Assembly: GCA_900552085.1 (NCBI GenBank)
Contig: URYB01000044.1
Span: forward strand, 1 to 12,695
Reading direction: 5' to 3'
Length of the DNA stretch: 12,695 bases
Origin: an uncultured Lachnobacterium sp.
GTDB taxonomy: Bacteria > Bacillota > Clostridia > Lachnospirales > Lachnospiraceae
Shown: in pieces, positions 1 to 6,796 of the stretch
How the letters are laid out: the number at the start of each line of letters is the position of its first letter
How positions within the stretch are numbered: the stretch's first letter is position 1
The notes under the pieces: model-generated
Seen by the model: only the letters and a program-made list of their open reading frames with translations
The model's database searches: none
Told to the model about the DNA's origin: nothing
Program-made: the position numbers and the translations under genes

Positions 1-564
1 AACTTTGGTGCATTAGGGCATGGAATCGGCGACGGAGAGACCGGAGAACTGCTTCGCATTTCCAAAGGAAATCTGTATCGCGCAGACATTTTTGGCATCA
101 AAAAAGGAAAACGCGGAGAACCCGGAGAACTGCAGGGCATGGTCTATTATGGAACGTCTGACCGGTTGGGAACAGTGGACTGCAATACGGATATCGGTAT
201 ATACGGAACTTTGAATGATGCAGCGCATGAAAATTATTGCGGGACAGATGTGGAATATCCGGTGGGGTACAAACAGGATGTGCAGACGGGGGATGCGATG
301 ATCTTGTCGGATGCATCAGGAAAATTAGAAATGTACCATATTGTGATCGATTCGATGGATTATTCACCGGCGGACCGCAACAAGGGGCTGCGCTTTCATG
401 TGGACGACAAAAAACTGCTTGAACTGACCGGGGGGATCGTGCAGGGATTGAGCGGAAGCCCAATCATACAGAATGGAAAAATCGTGGGAGGCGTGACACA
501 TGTGCTGGTCAATGATCCGACGAGAGGGTATGGGATTTTTGTGGAGGAGATGTTGGAACATTAA
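1..564 (+). CDS. spoIVB: SpoIVB serine peptidase (S55 family), 3' part
   Basis: The 5' end lies outside the window; 187 residues of the C-terminal protease domain remain. SpoIVB is secreted from the forespore into the intermembrane space and triggers SpoIVFA cleavage, so that SpoIVFB can process pro-sigma-K. The S55 signature is clear. FGALGHG near the left edge gives the catalytic His (fragment residue 7), FHVDD gives the Asp (residue 136), and GGIVQGLSGSP gives the nucleophilic Ser (residue 151). The His-Ser distance of 144 residues is close to the 142 (H236 to S378) that I recall for Bacillus subtilis, and the Asp-Ser distance of 15 agrees with D363. The C-terminal stretch ITHVLVNDP-like (here VTHVLVNDPTRGYGIFVEEML) is typical of the family. 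The protein therefore looks active. In many Clostridia spo0A follows spoIVB; it does not here. Confidence 0.95.
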   Translation, partial: NFGALGHGIGDGETGELLRISKGNLYRADIFGIKKGKRGEPGELQGMVYYGTSDRLGTVDCNTDIGIYGTLNDAAHENYCGTDVEYPVGYKQDVQTGDAMILSDASGKLEMYHIVIDSMDYSPADRNKGLRFHVDDKKLLELTGGIVQGLSGSPIIQNGKIVGGVTHVLVNDPTRGYGIFVEEMLEH

Positions 565-571
565 ATAGTAA

Positions 572-600
572 TTGAGAATTTGTTGATTTTGACATATAAT
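572..600 (+). promoter_or_regulatory. Strong sigma-A-type promoter for the acetyltransferase unit
   Basis: TTGAGA (572-577) and a perfect TATAAT (595-600) are separated by exactly 17 bases, close to the sigma-A consensus. It begins 8 bases after the spoIVB stop, and transcription would start near 607, giving a leader of about 36 bases before the ATG at 643. This supports an expression unit separate from spoIVB. An overlapping TTGACA at 589-594 lacks a good -10 at the right distance. Confidence 0.7.
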
Positions 601-642
601 ATATATAGAAATATTCGACAAATTCAAAGGAAATTTAATTGT

Positions 643-1188
643 ATGATAAATGTTTATATTGACGAATTTACACCTTGCCTGAAGGATGGAAAAACAGGAG
701 AACTGATACAAACAGAAGTTATTAGGGTCAGAAGAAAATCATTTTTGAAAAAGTATAATAAGAAAAACGGCTGGTATGTGAATTGGGCATCGTTAGCAGA
801 AGAAAACGAGATATATGCACTTGTTGTTGAAGGGTCTGTTGATATTCAGGGGTTAGTTGCAATTGCTCCAGACAAAGATATGCAAGCTATGTATATTGCA
901 TGGATGTGTACAAGTCCAGACAATAATAGGTTAATAACCGACGAAATTCGATATTTGGGAGTTGGAGGACATCTATTCGCTATTGCAGCACAAAAATCTG
1001 TAGATTACGGGTATGATGGATACATGTATGGTTTTGCTGCTAATAAAGAATTACTTGATCATTATGTAGAAACATTTAATGGGGAAGCAATTGGAATGTT
1101 GCATCCATATCAATTTGCTATTGATGAAACAAATGCTAAAAAAATAATGGAGGTGTATGACTATGATTGGACAGATGAAGAAGTATAG
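643..1188 (+). CDS. GNAT-type N-acetyltransferase-like protein
   Basis: A 181-residue cytoplasmic protein with no signal peptide or membrane segment. The likely GNAT core is beta strand 4 around MYIAWMCTSP (residues 83-92), followed by RYLGVGGHL (103-111). The latter fits the acetyl-CoA pyrophosphate-binding pattern Q/R-x-x-G-x-G/A and leads into a helix (AIAAQKSVDYG). The following DGYMYGFAANKELLDHYVE resembles the beta5-alpha4 segment of the fold. The substrate cannot be read from sequence. The frame stays open upstream to a TTG at 580, but that start lies inside the promoter. The ATG at 643 comes 12 bases after AAAGG, a somewhat long spacing. The gene overlaps the next small ORF by 26 bases, suggesting translational coupling. 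It is more AT-rich than the pilus genes, hinting at a separate origin. Family assignment is moderately secure; function is unknown. Confidence 0.65.
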   Translation: MINVYIDEFTPCLKDGKTGELIQTEVIRVRRKSFLKKYNKKNGWYVNWASLAEENEIYALVVEGSVDIQGLVAIAPDKDMQAMYIAWMCTSPDNNRLITDEIRYLGVGGHLFAIAAQKSVDYGYDGYMYGFAANKELLDHYVETFNGEAIGMLHPYQFAIDETNAKKIMEVYDYDWTDEEV

Positions 1189-1336
1189 AGATTCGTTAGA
1201 AAAAACACCGGAACCTATTTTGCTAAGCCAAATTCAAACCAAAATGGATTTAAGAGGTCTTATGAATTATGCAAAAGCGAAGGGAAAGAAAGTAATGGAG
1301 CTTTCTGAAAAAGAAAGAAAGTCATTTGTTAAGTAA
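1163..1336 (+). CDS. Small basic 57-residue protein overlapping the GNAT gene
   Basis: I do not recognise this protein. It reads MIGQMKKYRDSLEK at the start and ends KKVMELSEKERKSFVK. It is rich in Lys and Glu, has no membrane segment or Cys, and appears largely helical. GGAGG at 1149-1153 lies 9 bases before this ATG, the expected distance. An in-frame ATG at 1157 would be only 3 bases away and is less likely. It overlaps the 3' end of the acetyltransferase gene by 26 bases in another frame and is followed by a terminator, so the two probably form one unit. It could be a partner, an accessory factor or a regulator of the acetyltransferase; none of these is demonstrated. The strong ribosome binding site and co-termination are the main evidence that it is real. 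Confidence 0.6.
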   Translation: MIGQMKKYRDSLEKTPEPILLSQIQTKMDLRGLMNYAKAKGKKVMELSEKERKSFVK

Positions 1337-1398
1337 TAGAAAGGGCAATTTGATTAAAGTACCATGCGATGCTAACAAATAGTATATTTAAATTGAAG

Positions 1399-1440
1399 TG
1401 GCTTAACAGCAGATTTCTGCAGTTAAGCCATTGTTTATTA
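1399..1440 (+). terminator. Rho-independent terminator of the GNAT unit
   Basis: TGGCTTAAC (1399-1407) pairs perfectly with GTTAAGCCA (1422-1430). Across an A-A mismatch, GCAG (1409-1412) pairs with CTGC (1417-1420), leaving an ATTT loop. The T-rich run TTGTTTATTA follows. It ends the acetyltransferase/57-residue unit and isolates the pilus operon from upstream transcription. Confidence 0.8.
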
Positions 1441-1560
1441 TTCCGTCATCCCATGACGGAATGCGTGACAGGCAAAAAACGCAACTCTATTTATCGTCAC
1501 GAAAACGATTAAGATTTTGAATACAATACAAGGTGCGTGAAAAATTAGTGCAAAAGTCAC
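1441..1560. promoter_or_regulatory. Hairpin and GTCAC/GTGAC half-sites upstream of the pilus promoter
   Basis: A perfect 9-base inverted repeat, TTCCGTCAT (1441-1449) and ATGACGGAA (1453-1461), has a 3-base CCC spacer and directly abuts the terminator. CGTGAC (1464-1469) is complementary to GTCACG (1496-1501), and GTCAC recurs at 1556-1560. No T-run follows the first hairpin on either strand, so a simple terminator is unlikely. These could be operator half-sites for the pilus operon or parts of a folded leader. The rest of the 1337-1691 gap shows no credible gene, and I see no match to the c-di-GMP-I or c-di-GMP-II riboswitch core as I know it. Confidence 0.35.
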
Positions 1561-1610
1561 AGATAATTTACGAAAAAACTGGTGAATAGTAGCTTTGTTG
1601 CTTAAAAAAG

Positions 1611-1639
1611 TTGCAAAAATTGTCAACTAATGGTATAGT
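1611..1639 (+). promoter_or_regulatory. Probable promoter of the type IV pilus operon
   Basis: TTGCAA (1611-1616), a 17-base spacer and TATAGT (1634-1639) resemble a sigma-A promoter. A TGG directly before the -10 (1631-1633) makes it an extended -10 promoter. Transcription would start near 1646, about 45 bases upstream of pilB. A second -35-like TTGTCA at 1620-1625 has only weak -10 partners. Confidence 0.6.
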
Positions 1640-1691
1640 AAATGATAAATAAAGGTACAATTTACCGGGGAGTATGGAGTAACAAAATAAG

Positions 1692-3428
1692 ATGGATAAA
1701 CCAATTGGATTTGGACGCAAAAAACGATTGGGTGATTTGCTTGTAGAGGCAGGAACAATTACACAGGACCAGCTGATGCAGGCATTGAATGTTCAGAAAA
1801 CTGAAAAGAAAGGACAACGTCTTGGTGTTGTTCTGATGGATCTTGGATTCACAGATGAGAAGCAGATTATGAAGGCTCTTTGCAGTCAGTTGAAGCTTCA
1901 GCCGGTGGATCTTTCTAATATCCGGATTCCGGAAGAAATTACAAAACTTACCGAAGAAGCAGTTCTCCGTAAGCACAATCTGATTCCTTTTCAATTTCAT
2001 GAGAAAAATCCGAATGTAATCAAAGTAGCCATGAGCGATCCGCTTGATATTCGTGCAATGGACGATATATCTATTATTACCGGATTGCAGATCGAGCGCT
2101 ACGTTGCGACACCAGGTGATATCGCGGCAGCAATTGACCGATATTATGGAAACGCAGAAGCACTCAGAGTAGCTGAACAGTATACCCGTGAACGAGAAGA
2201 ACAGAATAAGGCTAAAAATGTCGAAGCCGTGGATGAATCCAATGTACAGCAGGCTCCAATTGTAAAACTTCTTGGACAGATTATTGAACAGGCAGTGCAC
2301 AAACGTGCCAGTGATATCCATATCGAACCGATGGAAAATCAGGTACGAATCCGATTCCGTGTGGATGGTGTATTGCATGAAGCTATGCGGCATGACATCA
2401 GCCTTCACGCAGCATTGATTGCCAGAATTAAGATCGTCAGTGGACTCGATATTTCTGAGAAACGCCGTCCACAGGACGGACGAGCAACCAGCATCGTAGA
2501 CCGGCAGGAATACGATATCCGAGTATCCATTCTTCCTACCGTCTATGGCGAGAAAGTCGTAATGCGACTTGCTCAGAAAAAGGCGTTGACCATGGACAAA
2601 AGGGAACTGGGATTCCCGGACGACGAACTGGCAAAATTCGATAAAATATTAAGCCACCCGAATGGAATGATTCTTGTAACCGGACCGACCGGAAGTGGTA
2701 AATCAACAACCTTATATACCGCATTAAACGAACTCAATGGAGAGGGCGTTAACATAATTACTGTAGAGGATCCAGTAGAGGCAAATGTGACCGGTATCAA
2801 CCAGGTACAGGTAAATGAAAAAGCAGGACTTACGTTCAGCAGTGTCTTACGATCCATCTTGCGACAGGATCCGGATATCATCATGATCGGTGAGATCCGA
2901 GACCAGGAGACCGCAGAGATTGCCGTTAAGGCATCCATCACAGGACATCTGGTGGTCAGCACATTACATACGAATAGTTCTGCCAACACGATCACACGTC
3001 TGGCAGATATGGGAGTGGAAAATTACCTGATTGCCGATTCTGTTGTCGGTGTTATCGCCCAGCGACTTGTCCGCCGTGTGTGCCCGACCTGCGGAGTAGT
3101 GCATGAAGCTTCTCCGGCAGATGCAAAAACACTTGGATTCAAGGATTTGAATCGCAAGATCATGCTTCGTTACCCGGGACACAAAGAATGTGTCCGTTGC
3201 GGTGGAACCGGGTATTATGGACGAATTGGTATCTATGAGATCATGCCGATTACAGCGGATCTCCGTCAGGCGATTACCCGCGGAGAGAGCGCAGACCAGC
3301 TGGAAGCTATCGCTTTAAGACATGGAATGAAGACGCTTCGTATGAGCGCAGTGGAGTATGCACTCAAGGGAATTACGACCGTAGAAGAAGTTCGGCGTGT
3401 TGCCTTCGAAGACGAAGATGATGACTAA
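1692..3428 (+). CDS. pilB: PilB, type IV pilus extension ATPase with MshEN domain
   Basis: A 578-residue GspE/PilB-family hexameric ATPase that powers pilin polymerisation from the cytoplasmic side. Two tandem MshEN repeats lie at residues 12-35 and 43-66. Each starts with RLG and has a conserved Gly nine residues on, a hydrophobic residue about seven later, and a closing Gln. This is the c-di-GMP-binding pattern known from MshE. A linker leads to the ATPase core. It shows Walker A GPTGSGKST (331-339), the Asp box near ITVEDPVE (356-363), a Walker B region DPDIIMIGEIRD (393-404) and a His box TGHLVVSTLHTN (418-429). Zinc-binding pairs are C464/C467 and C500/C503. Length is normal for the family. 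GGAG (1676-1679) lies 12 bases before the ATG. It is the first gene of the operon, 22 bases before pilT. The acidic tail EDEDDD is short and unremarkable. Confidence 0.96.
   Translation: MDKPIGFGRKKRLGDLLVEAGTITQDQLMQALNVQKTEKKGQRLGVVLMDLGFTDEKQIMKALCSQLKLQPVDLSNIRIPEEITKLTEEAVLRKHNLIPFQFHEKNPNVIKVAMSDPLDIRAMDDISIITGLQIERYVATPGDIAAAIDRYYGNAEALRVAEQYTREREEQNKAKNVEAVDESNVQQAPIVKLLGQIIEQAVHKRASDIHIEPMENQVRIRFRVDGVLHEAMRHDISLHAALIARIKIVSGLDISEKRRPQDGRATSIVDRQEYDIRVSILPTVYGEKVVMRLAQKKALTMDKRELGFPDDELAKFDKILSHPNGMILVTGPTGSGKSTTLYTALNELNGEGVNIITVEDPVEANVTGINQVQVNEKAGLTFSSVLRSILRQDPDIIMIGEIRDQETAEIAVKASITGHLVVSTLHTNSSANTITRLADMGVENYLIADSVVGVIAQRLVRRVCPTCGVVHEASPADAKTLGFKDLNRKIMLRYPGHKECVRCGGTGYYGRIGIYEIMPITADLRQAITRGESADQLEAIALRHGMKTLRMSAVEYALKGITTVEEVRRVAFEDEDDD
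2673..2707 (+). repeat. 35-base exact repeat over the pilB Walker A (copy 1)
   Basis: These 35 bases, covering LVTGPTGSGKST in pilB, are identical at every position to 3838-3872 in pilT, including all synonymous positions. Flanking sequence diverges at once on both sides. Confidence 0.85.
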
Positions 3429-3450
3429 AAGATAAAGAAGGGACTATGTA

Positions 3451-4512
3451 ATGGAAACAACAATGTACGCGCTTCTTGCGACAGCAAAAGCAAACAACGC
3501 ATCCGATTTACATATTACTGTTGGTGTCCGGCCAAAATGCCGTATCAGCGGTACATTATACGAGATGCAGGGGTTCGATGTTCTGACACCGGCCAAGACA
3601 AAAGAACTGGTAGAATCCATGTTCAACGCGCGGCAGAAAGCAACGATGGAAGCAACTGGAGAAGTCGATTTCGCCTATGCAGATCCAAGCATCGGCCGAT
3701 TCCGTGTCAACGCCTTTCACCAGAGAGGCTCATATGCAGCAGTTCTTCGTATTGTAGGAACCAATATTCCGACACCGGAAAGTCTCGGTGTACCGCCGGC
3801 AGTCATCGAACTGACCAAGAAGCGCAGGGGATTAGTCCTTGTAACCGGACCGACCGGAAGTGGTAAATCAACCACGCTGGCATCCCTCATCGATGTCATT
3901 AACAAAAACAGAAACGAACATGTAATCACACTTGAGGATCCAATCGAGTACTTACACAAACACAATCATGCGATCATCAACCAGCGAGAAATCGGAATCG
4001 ATACCGAATCTTATGGCAACGCATTACGTGCAGCACTCCGTGAAGATCCGGATATCATACTCGTAGGAGAGATGCGAGACTTCGATACCATCTCCACTGC
4101 CATCACCGCAGCAGAGACCGGACATCTCGTATTTTCAACCTTACATACAATCGGTGCCGCACCGACGATTGAACGTATCATCGACGTCTTCCCGGCACAT
4201 CAGCAGAACCAGATTCGAAGCCAGCTGGCATCGGTACTTGAAGCCGTAATTTCGCAGCAGCTTCTGCCAACTGTCGGAGGAAAATCCCGTGTGGCAGCTT
4301 TCGAAGTCATGCTCGGTACACCGGCGATCAAGAACCTGATTCGTGAGGATAAAGCACACCAGATTCCATCCATCATGCAGACGAGCAAAAAGCTCGGAAT
4401 GCAGACCATGGATGATTCATTATTTGACCTGTATCTGAAACACAAAATCGACGGTGCCAACGCCGTAGAATTTGCACAGGATGCAGCAACTATGCAGGAA
4501 AAACTGTTCTAA
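3451..4512 (+). CDS. pilT: PilT, type IV pilus retraction ATPase
   Basis: A 353-residue cytoplasmic ATPase that depolymerises the pilus and powers twitching. Walker A GPTGSGKST is at residues 133-141 and the Asp box VITLEDPIEY near 158-167. The Walker B region DPDIILVGEMRD is at 199-210 and the His box TGHLVFSTLHT at 223-233. The C-terminal PAIKNLIRED (291-300) matches the AIRNLIRE motif that is diagnostic for PilT and required for retraction. There is no zinc-binding C4 module or MshEN domain, which separates it from PilB. Length is typical. AAGGGA (3438-3443) sits 7 bases before the ATG. The gene lies 22 bases after pilB and 27 before pilC, so co-transcription is likely. Its presence suggests dynamic, retractable pili rather than a static type II-like pseudopilus. 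Confidence 0.96.
   Translation: METTMYALLATAKANNASDLHITVGVRPKCRISGTLYEMQGFDVLTPAKTKELVESMFNARQKATMEATGEVDFAYADPSIGRFRVNAFHQRGSYAAVLRIVGTNIPTPESLGVPPAVIELTKKRRGLVLVTGPTGSGKSTTLASLIDVINKNRNEHVITLEDPIEYLHKHNHAIINQREIGIDTESYGNALRAALREDPDIILVGEMRDFDTISTAITAAETGHLVFSTLHTIGAAPTIERIIDVFPAHQQNQIRSQLASVLEAVISQQLLPTVGGKSRVAAFEVMLGTPAIKNLIREDKAHQIPSIMQTSKKLGMQTMDDSLFDLYLKHKIDGANAVEFAQDAATMQEKLF
3838..3872 (+). repeat. 35-base exact repeat over the pilT Walker A (copy 2)
   Basis: Identical to 2673-2707 in pilB across 35 bases. The two genes are clearly paralogous but are not identical at this level elsewhere. Confidence 0.85.
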
Positions 4513-4539
4513 CAGAGGACAGGAAAGGAAACTTTACAT

Positions 4540-5751
4540 ATGCCAAGTTATAAGTATGAAGTCATTGGACCGGATGGCAAACCACAGACCGGAACCATAG
4601 ATGCAAGCAACCTGGAAGTTGCGACTGCGGAATTGAAATCCGGTGGCAACACCATAGTATCATTAACCAAGGCCAATGCATTCAACAAAGATTTAGACAT
4701 CCATATCGGAAAAGCGGTCAGCGTCCGTGAACTCAGTGTATTCTGCCGACAGTTCGAAAGTGTATTGAATGCTGGTGTAACCGTTATCGAAGCATTGAAC
4801 ATGTTAGCGGAACAGACCGAGAACAAGACATTCAAATCCGCTCTGGAAGATGTCAGGGATGCCGTGCAAAAAGGTGATACGTTATCCGCCGCGATGGCAG
4901 AGTTCCCGAAGATTTTCCCACCATTGATGATACAGATGGTGGCAGCGGGAGAGGCCACCGGTGGAATTGATAAGGCATTCAGCCGAATGGGTGGACAGTT
5001 TGAGAAGGAAGCTCATTTAAAGGGATTGATCGTGAAATCAGCAATTTATCCAATAATTTTGATATTGGTTATCATTGTAGTTGTTGCAATCATGATGATT
5101 AAGATTGTACCGACCTTTACTGCACAGTTTGATGAAGTGGGTGGTACGTTACCGGCAATTACACGTGCTGTAATGGCGATTAGCGATTTTTTTGTAAATA
5201 GCTGGTATTATATGCTGGCAATCATTGTTGGACTGGTAATCTTTTTTAAAGAGTTTAAAAAGACAGAAAATGGTGCCATTATCATGGGAAGATTAGCTTT
5301 GAAATTTCCAATGGTTGGCAAGCTGAATATTAAGACGGCTTCTGCCAGTATGACTCGAACATTGTCGACCCTTATGGGATCCGGTATACAGCTTGTAGAT
5401 GCGTTGAATTTGGTTACAGAGATGATGAAGAACCAGATTGTAAAGAGCGCATTGAAGAAAGCACAGGAGGAAGTCAGCCGAGGCATTCCGTTATCCAAAC
5501 CATTGGATGAGAGCGGTGTGTTTCCACCGATGGTCTATCACATGATCGAGATTGGTGAGGAAACCGGTAATATGGAAGATATGCTGGACAAAGTTGCAGA
5601 GTATTACGACGAGGAAGTGGAGATGGCAACACAGTCTTTACTTGCTGTTATGGAACCTATGATTATCATTATTATGGCAGTTATTGTGGTCCCAATAGTA
5701 CTTGCGATTATGATGCCAATGTACAGTTTATATGACAGTATTGGAGCATAA
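4540..5751 (+). CDS. pilC: PilC, inner-membrane platform protein
   Basis: A 403-residue GspF/PilC-family membrane protein that couples the PilB and PilT motors to pilin subunits. Two T2SSF domains are visible, roughly residues 63-190 and 266-395. Each carries the repeated signature FPP-x-M...GE-x-TG: FPPLMIQMVAAGEATGG near 126-142 and FPPMVYHMIEIGEETGN near 328-344. Three membrane segments stand out, at about 166-190 (very Ile/Val-rich), 218-236 and 372-395. This matches the family topology. Length is normal. The ATG follows AAAGGAA (4524-4530) at about 10 bases. The pilin start lies only 3 bases after this stop, so the pilin ribosome binding site (GGAG at 5743-5746) is inside the pilC 3' end. 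Confidence 0.95.
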   Translation: MPSYKYEVIGPDGKPQTGTIDASNLEVATAELKSGGNTIVSLTKANAFNKDLDIHIGKAVSVRELSVFCRQFESVLNAGVTVIEALNMLAEQTENKTFKSALEDVRDAVQKGDTLSAAMAEFPKIFPPLMIQMVAAGEATGGIDKAFSRMGGQFEKEAHLKGLIVKSAIYPIILILVIIVVVAIMMIKIVPTFTAQFDEVGGTLPAITRAVMAISDFFVNSWYYMLAIIVGLVIFFKEFKKTENGAIIMGRLALKFPMVGKLNIKTASASMTRTLSTLMGSGIQLVDALNLVTEMMKNQIVKSALKKAQEEVSRGIPLSKPLDESGVFPPMVYHMIEIGEETGNMEDMLDKVAEYYDEEVEMATQSLLAVMEPMIIIIMAVIVVPIVLAIMMPMYSLYDSIGA

Positions 5752-5754
5752 TTT

Positions 5755-6222
5755 ATGAAAAAAATAAATAATAAGGGATTTTCATTAGTTGAGTTGATTA
5801 TCGTAATTGCAATTATGGCAATACTAGTAGGAATTGTGGGAACACAGGTACTTCCTTATATCGATAAGGCAAAAGAAGCAAAAGATATTCAGATTGTCAG
5901 TGGGTATTGTACAGACGCCACGACGGCATTTGTAGGCTGTACGGATCAGTTGGATAGTACAAAGACTTATACGATTACAGCGACAAAAGGTGCTTCCGGA
6001 TGGACAGTAGATGCAAAGGATAATACCGGAACAAACAGTACGGTACTAAGAAATGCATTTGTGGAAATGAATGAGATTACTACGAAGGCACCGAACTTAC
6101 AATCCAAAGAGGGAAAAAAGATTACAAAAATTACCATTGTATGTAAGCATGGAAGCTTGGCTGCAAGGCTTACGGTCGACGGACCACAAAACCCAAATGC
6201 GTTTGAAGCAGAAACAAAATAA
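5755..6222 (+). CDS. pilA: Type IV pilin 1 (PilA-like)
   Basis: A 155-residue prepilin with a short basic leader MKKINNKG and cleavage after G8. Mature residues begin FSLVEL, with the conserved Glu at mature +5 (E13 of the precursor). The hydrophobic alpha1-N segment LIIVIAIMAILVGIVGTQV anchors it in the membrane and packs the fibre core. The mature form has about 147 residues. Cys occurs at precursor positions 52, 62 and 130. The head domain contains beta-strand-like stretches such as TYTITATKG and ITKITIVC. The first 35 or so mature residues are nearly identical to pilin 2 downstream, while the head domains differ strongly. GGAG (5743-5746) lies 8 bases before the ATG. It may be the major subunit or one of two alternative major subunits. 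Confidence 0.93.
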   Translation: MKKINNKGFSLVELIIVIAIMAILVGIVGTQVLPYIDKAKEAKDIQIVSGYCTDATTAFVGCTDQLDSTKTYTITATKGASGWTVDAKDNTGTNSTVLRNAFVEMNEITTKAPNLQSKEGKKITKITIVCKHGSLAARLTVDGPQNPNAFEAETK

Positions 6223-6224
6223 AG

Positions 6225-6258
6225 GTTATTATATACCTGCCATGAGGTATGTGATGAT
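6225..6258 (+). promoter_or_regulatory. Long hairpin between the two pilin genes
   Basis: Beginning 3 bases after the pilin 1 stop, 6225-6238 can pair with 6245-6258 around the 6-base loop GCCATG. The stem has 14 pairs, four of them G-U, and its loop-proximal ATACCT/AGGTAT core is perfect. No U-run follows directly (the sequence is ATAAATAAATAATTA), so it is a poor terminator. It is better viewed as a processing or mRNA-stability element that could set the ratio of the two pilins. A weak promoter-like pair, TTGAAG (6203-6208) and TATTAT (6227-6232) with 18-base spacing, overlaps it. Confidence 0.45.
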
Positions 6259-6301
6259 AAATAAATAATTAAATAATAATAGTTAGAAGGAGAAAAAAGG
6301 T

Positions 6302-6778
6302 ATGAAGATTATGAACAAATTTCAGAAGAAGTTAGCAAACAGAAAGAAAGATAACAAAGGTTTCTCACTTGTTGAGTTAATTATCGTTATCGCAATTATG
6401 GCAATTCTTGTTGGTATTGTTGGTACACAGGTGATACCTTATATCAACAAATCTCGTAAAGCAAAAGATGTACAGCAGTTAAGTGCGTTATGTACAGCAG
6501 CAACAACTGCATATTCTTCTAATGCTTCTGTATGTACCGATGCAAGCTATACCATTACAATTAATGCATCAGGTGCAACGGTTGCATCTGGAACAAATTC
6601 GTCTAAATTGGAAAACGATTTTAAAGATTTGTCAAAAATCAGTAACTTGGGTGATTTAAAGTTTGAATCAAATGATGGAAAAGCTATTACAACAATCACC
6701 ATTACATGCCAAAATACTGCTCCAATGGTTTCTGTTTCTGAGGATACTGGAAAATTTGAAACAATTGAGTCTAAATAA
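6302..6778 (+). CDS. pilA: Type IV pilin 2 (PilA-like)
   Basis: A 158-residue prepilin with an unusually long, lysine-rich 20-residue leader ending DNKG, and cleavage before FSLVEL (E25 is mature +5). The mature form has about 138 residues. It shares the hydrophobic N-terminal helix of pilin 1 almost exactly (GFSLVELIIVIAIMAILVG), but the head is a different Ser/Thr/Asn-rich sequence. Cys at 64, 78 and 136 correspond in order to the three Cys of pilin 1, the first at the same mature position (44). AAGGAG (6287-6292) is 9 bases before the ATG, an excellent site, arguing for strong translation. A second in-frame ATG at 6311 would still leave a long leader. pilD follows after 18 bases with no terminator. 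It is either the major pilin or an alternative one. Confidence 0.93.
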   Translation: MKIMNKFQKKLANRKKDNKGFSLVELIIVIAIMAILVGIVGTQVIPYINKSRKAKDVQQLSALCTAATTAYSSNASVCTDASYTITINASGATVASGTNSSKLENDFKDLSKISNLGDLKFESNDGKAITTITITCQNTAPMVSVSEDTGKFETIESK

Positions 6779-6796
6779 AAATATAGGAGAAGCAGC

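Noticed and set aside
580..642. Upstream extension of the acetyltransferase from a TTG at 580
   Set aside because: The start would lie inside the promoter (572-600), upstream of the expected transcription start, so the ATG at 643 is preferred.
643..1336. A classical GNAT toxin-antitoxin pair
   Set aside because: Gene order and the small protein do not resemble known antitoxins, so I do not call it a toxin-antitoxin system.
1438..1626. A 62-codon minus-strand reading frame upstream of pilB
   Set aside because: It covers the hairpin and the promoter region, with no family resemblance or convincing ribosome binding site.
1674..1682. Two-codon upstream ORF (ATG GAG TAA) before pilB
   Set aside because: The GGGGAG upstream is only one base from this ATG, too close for initiation; it is probably chance.
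1337..1691. A c-di-GMP riboswitch upstream of the pilus operon, as in some clostridial pili
   Set aside because: I looked for the conserved cores of the class I and II aptamers and found no matching segment.
1662..2408. A 248-codon minus-strand reading frame opposite pilB
   Set aside because: It is an antisense shadow of the well-supported pilB coding sequence, with a Phe/Cys/His-rich, protein-unlike composition.
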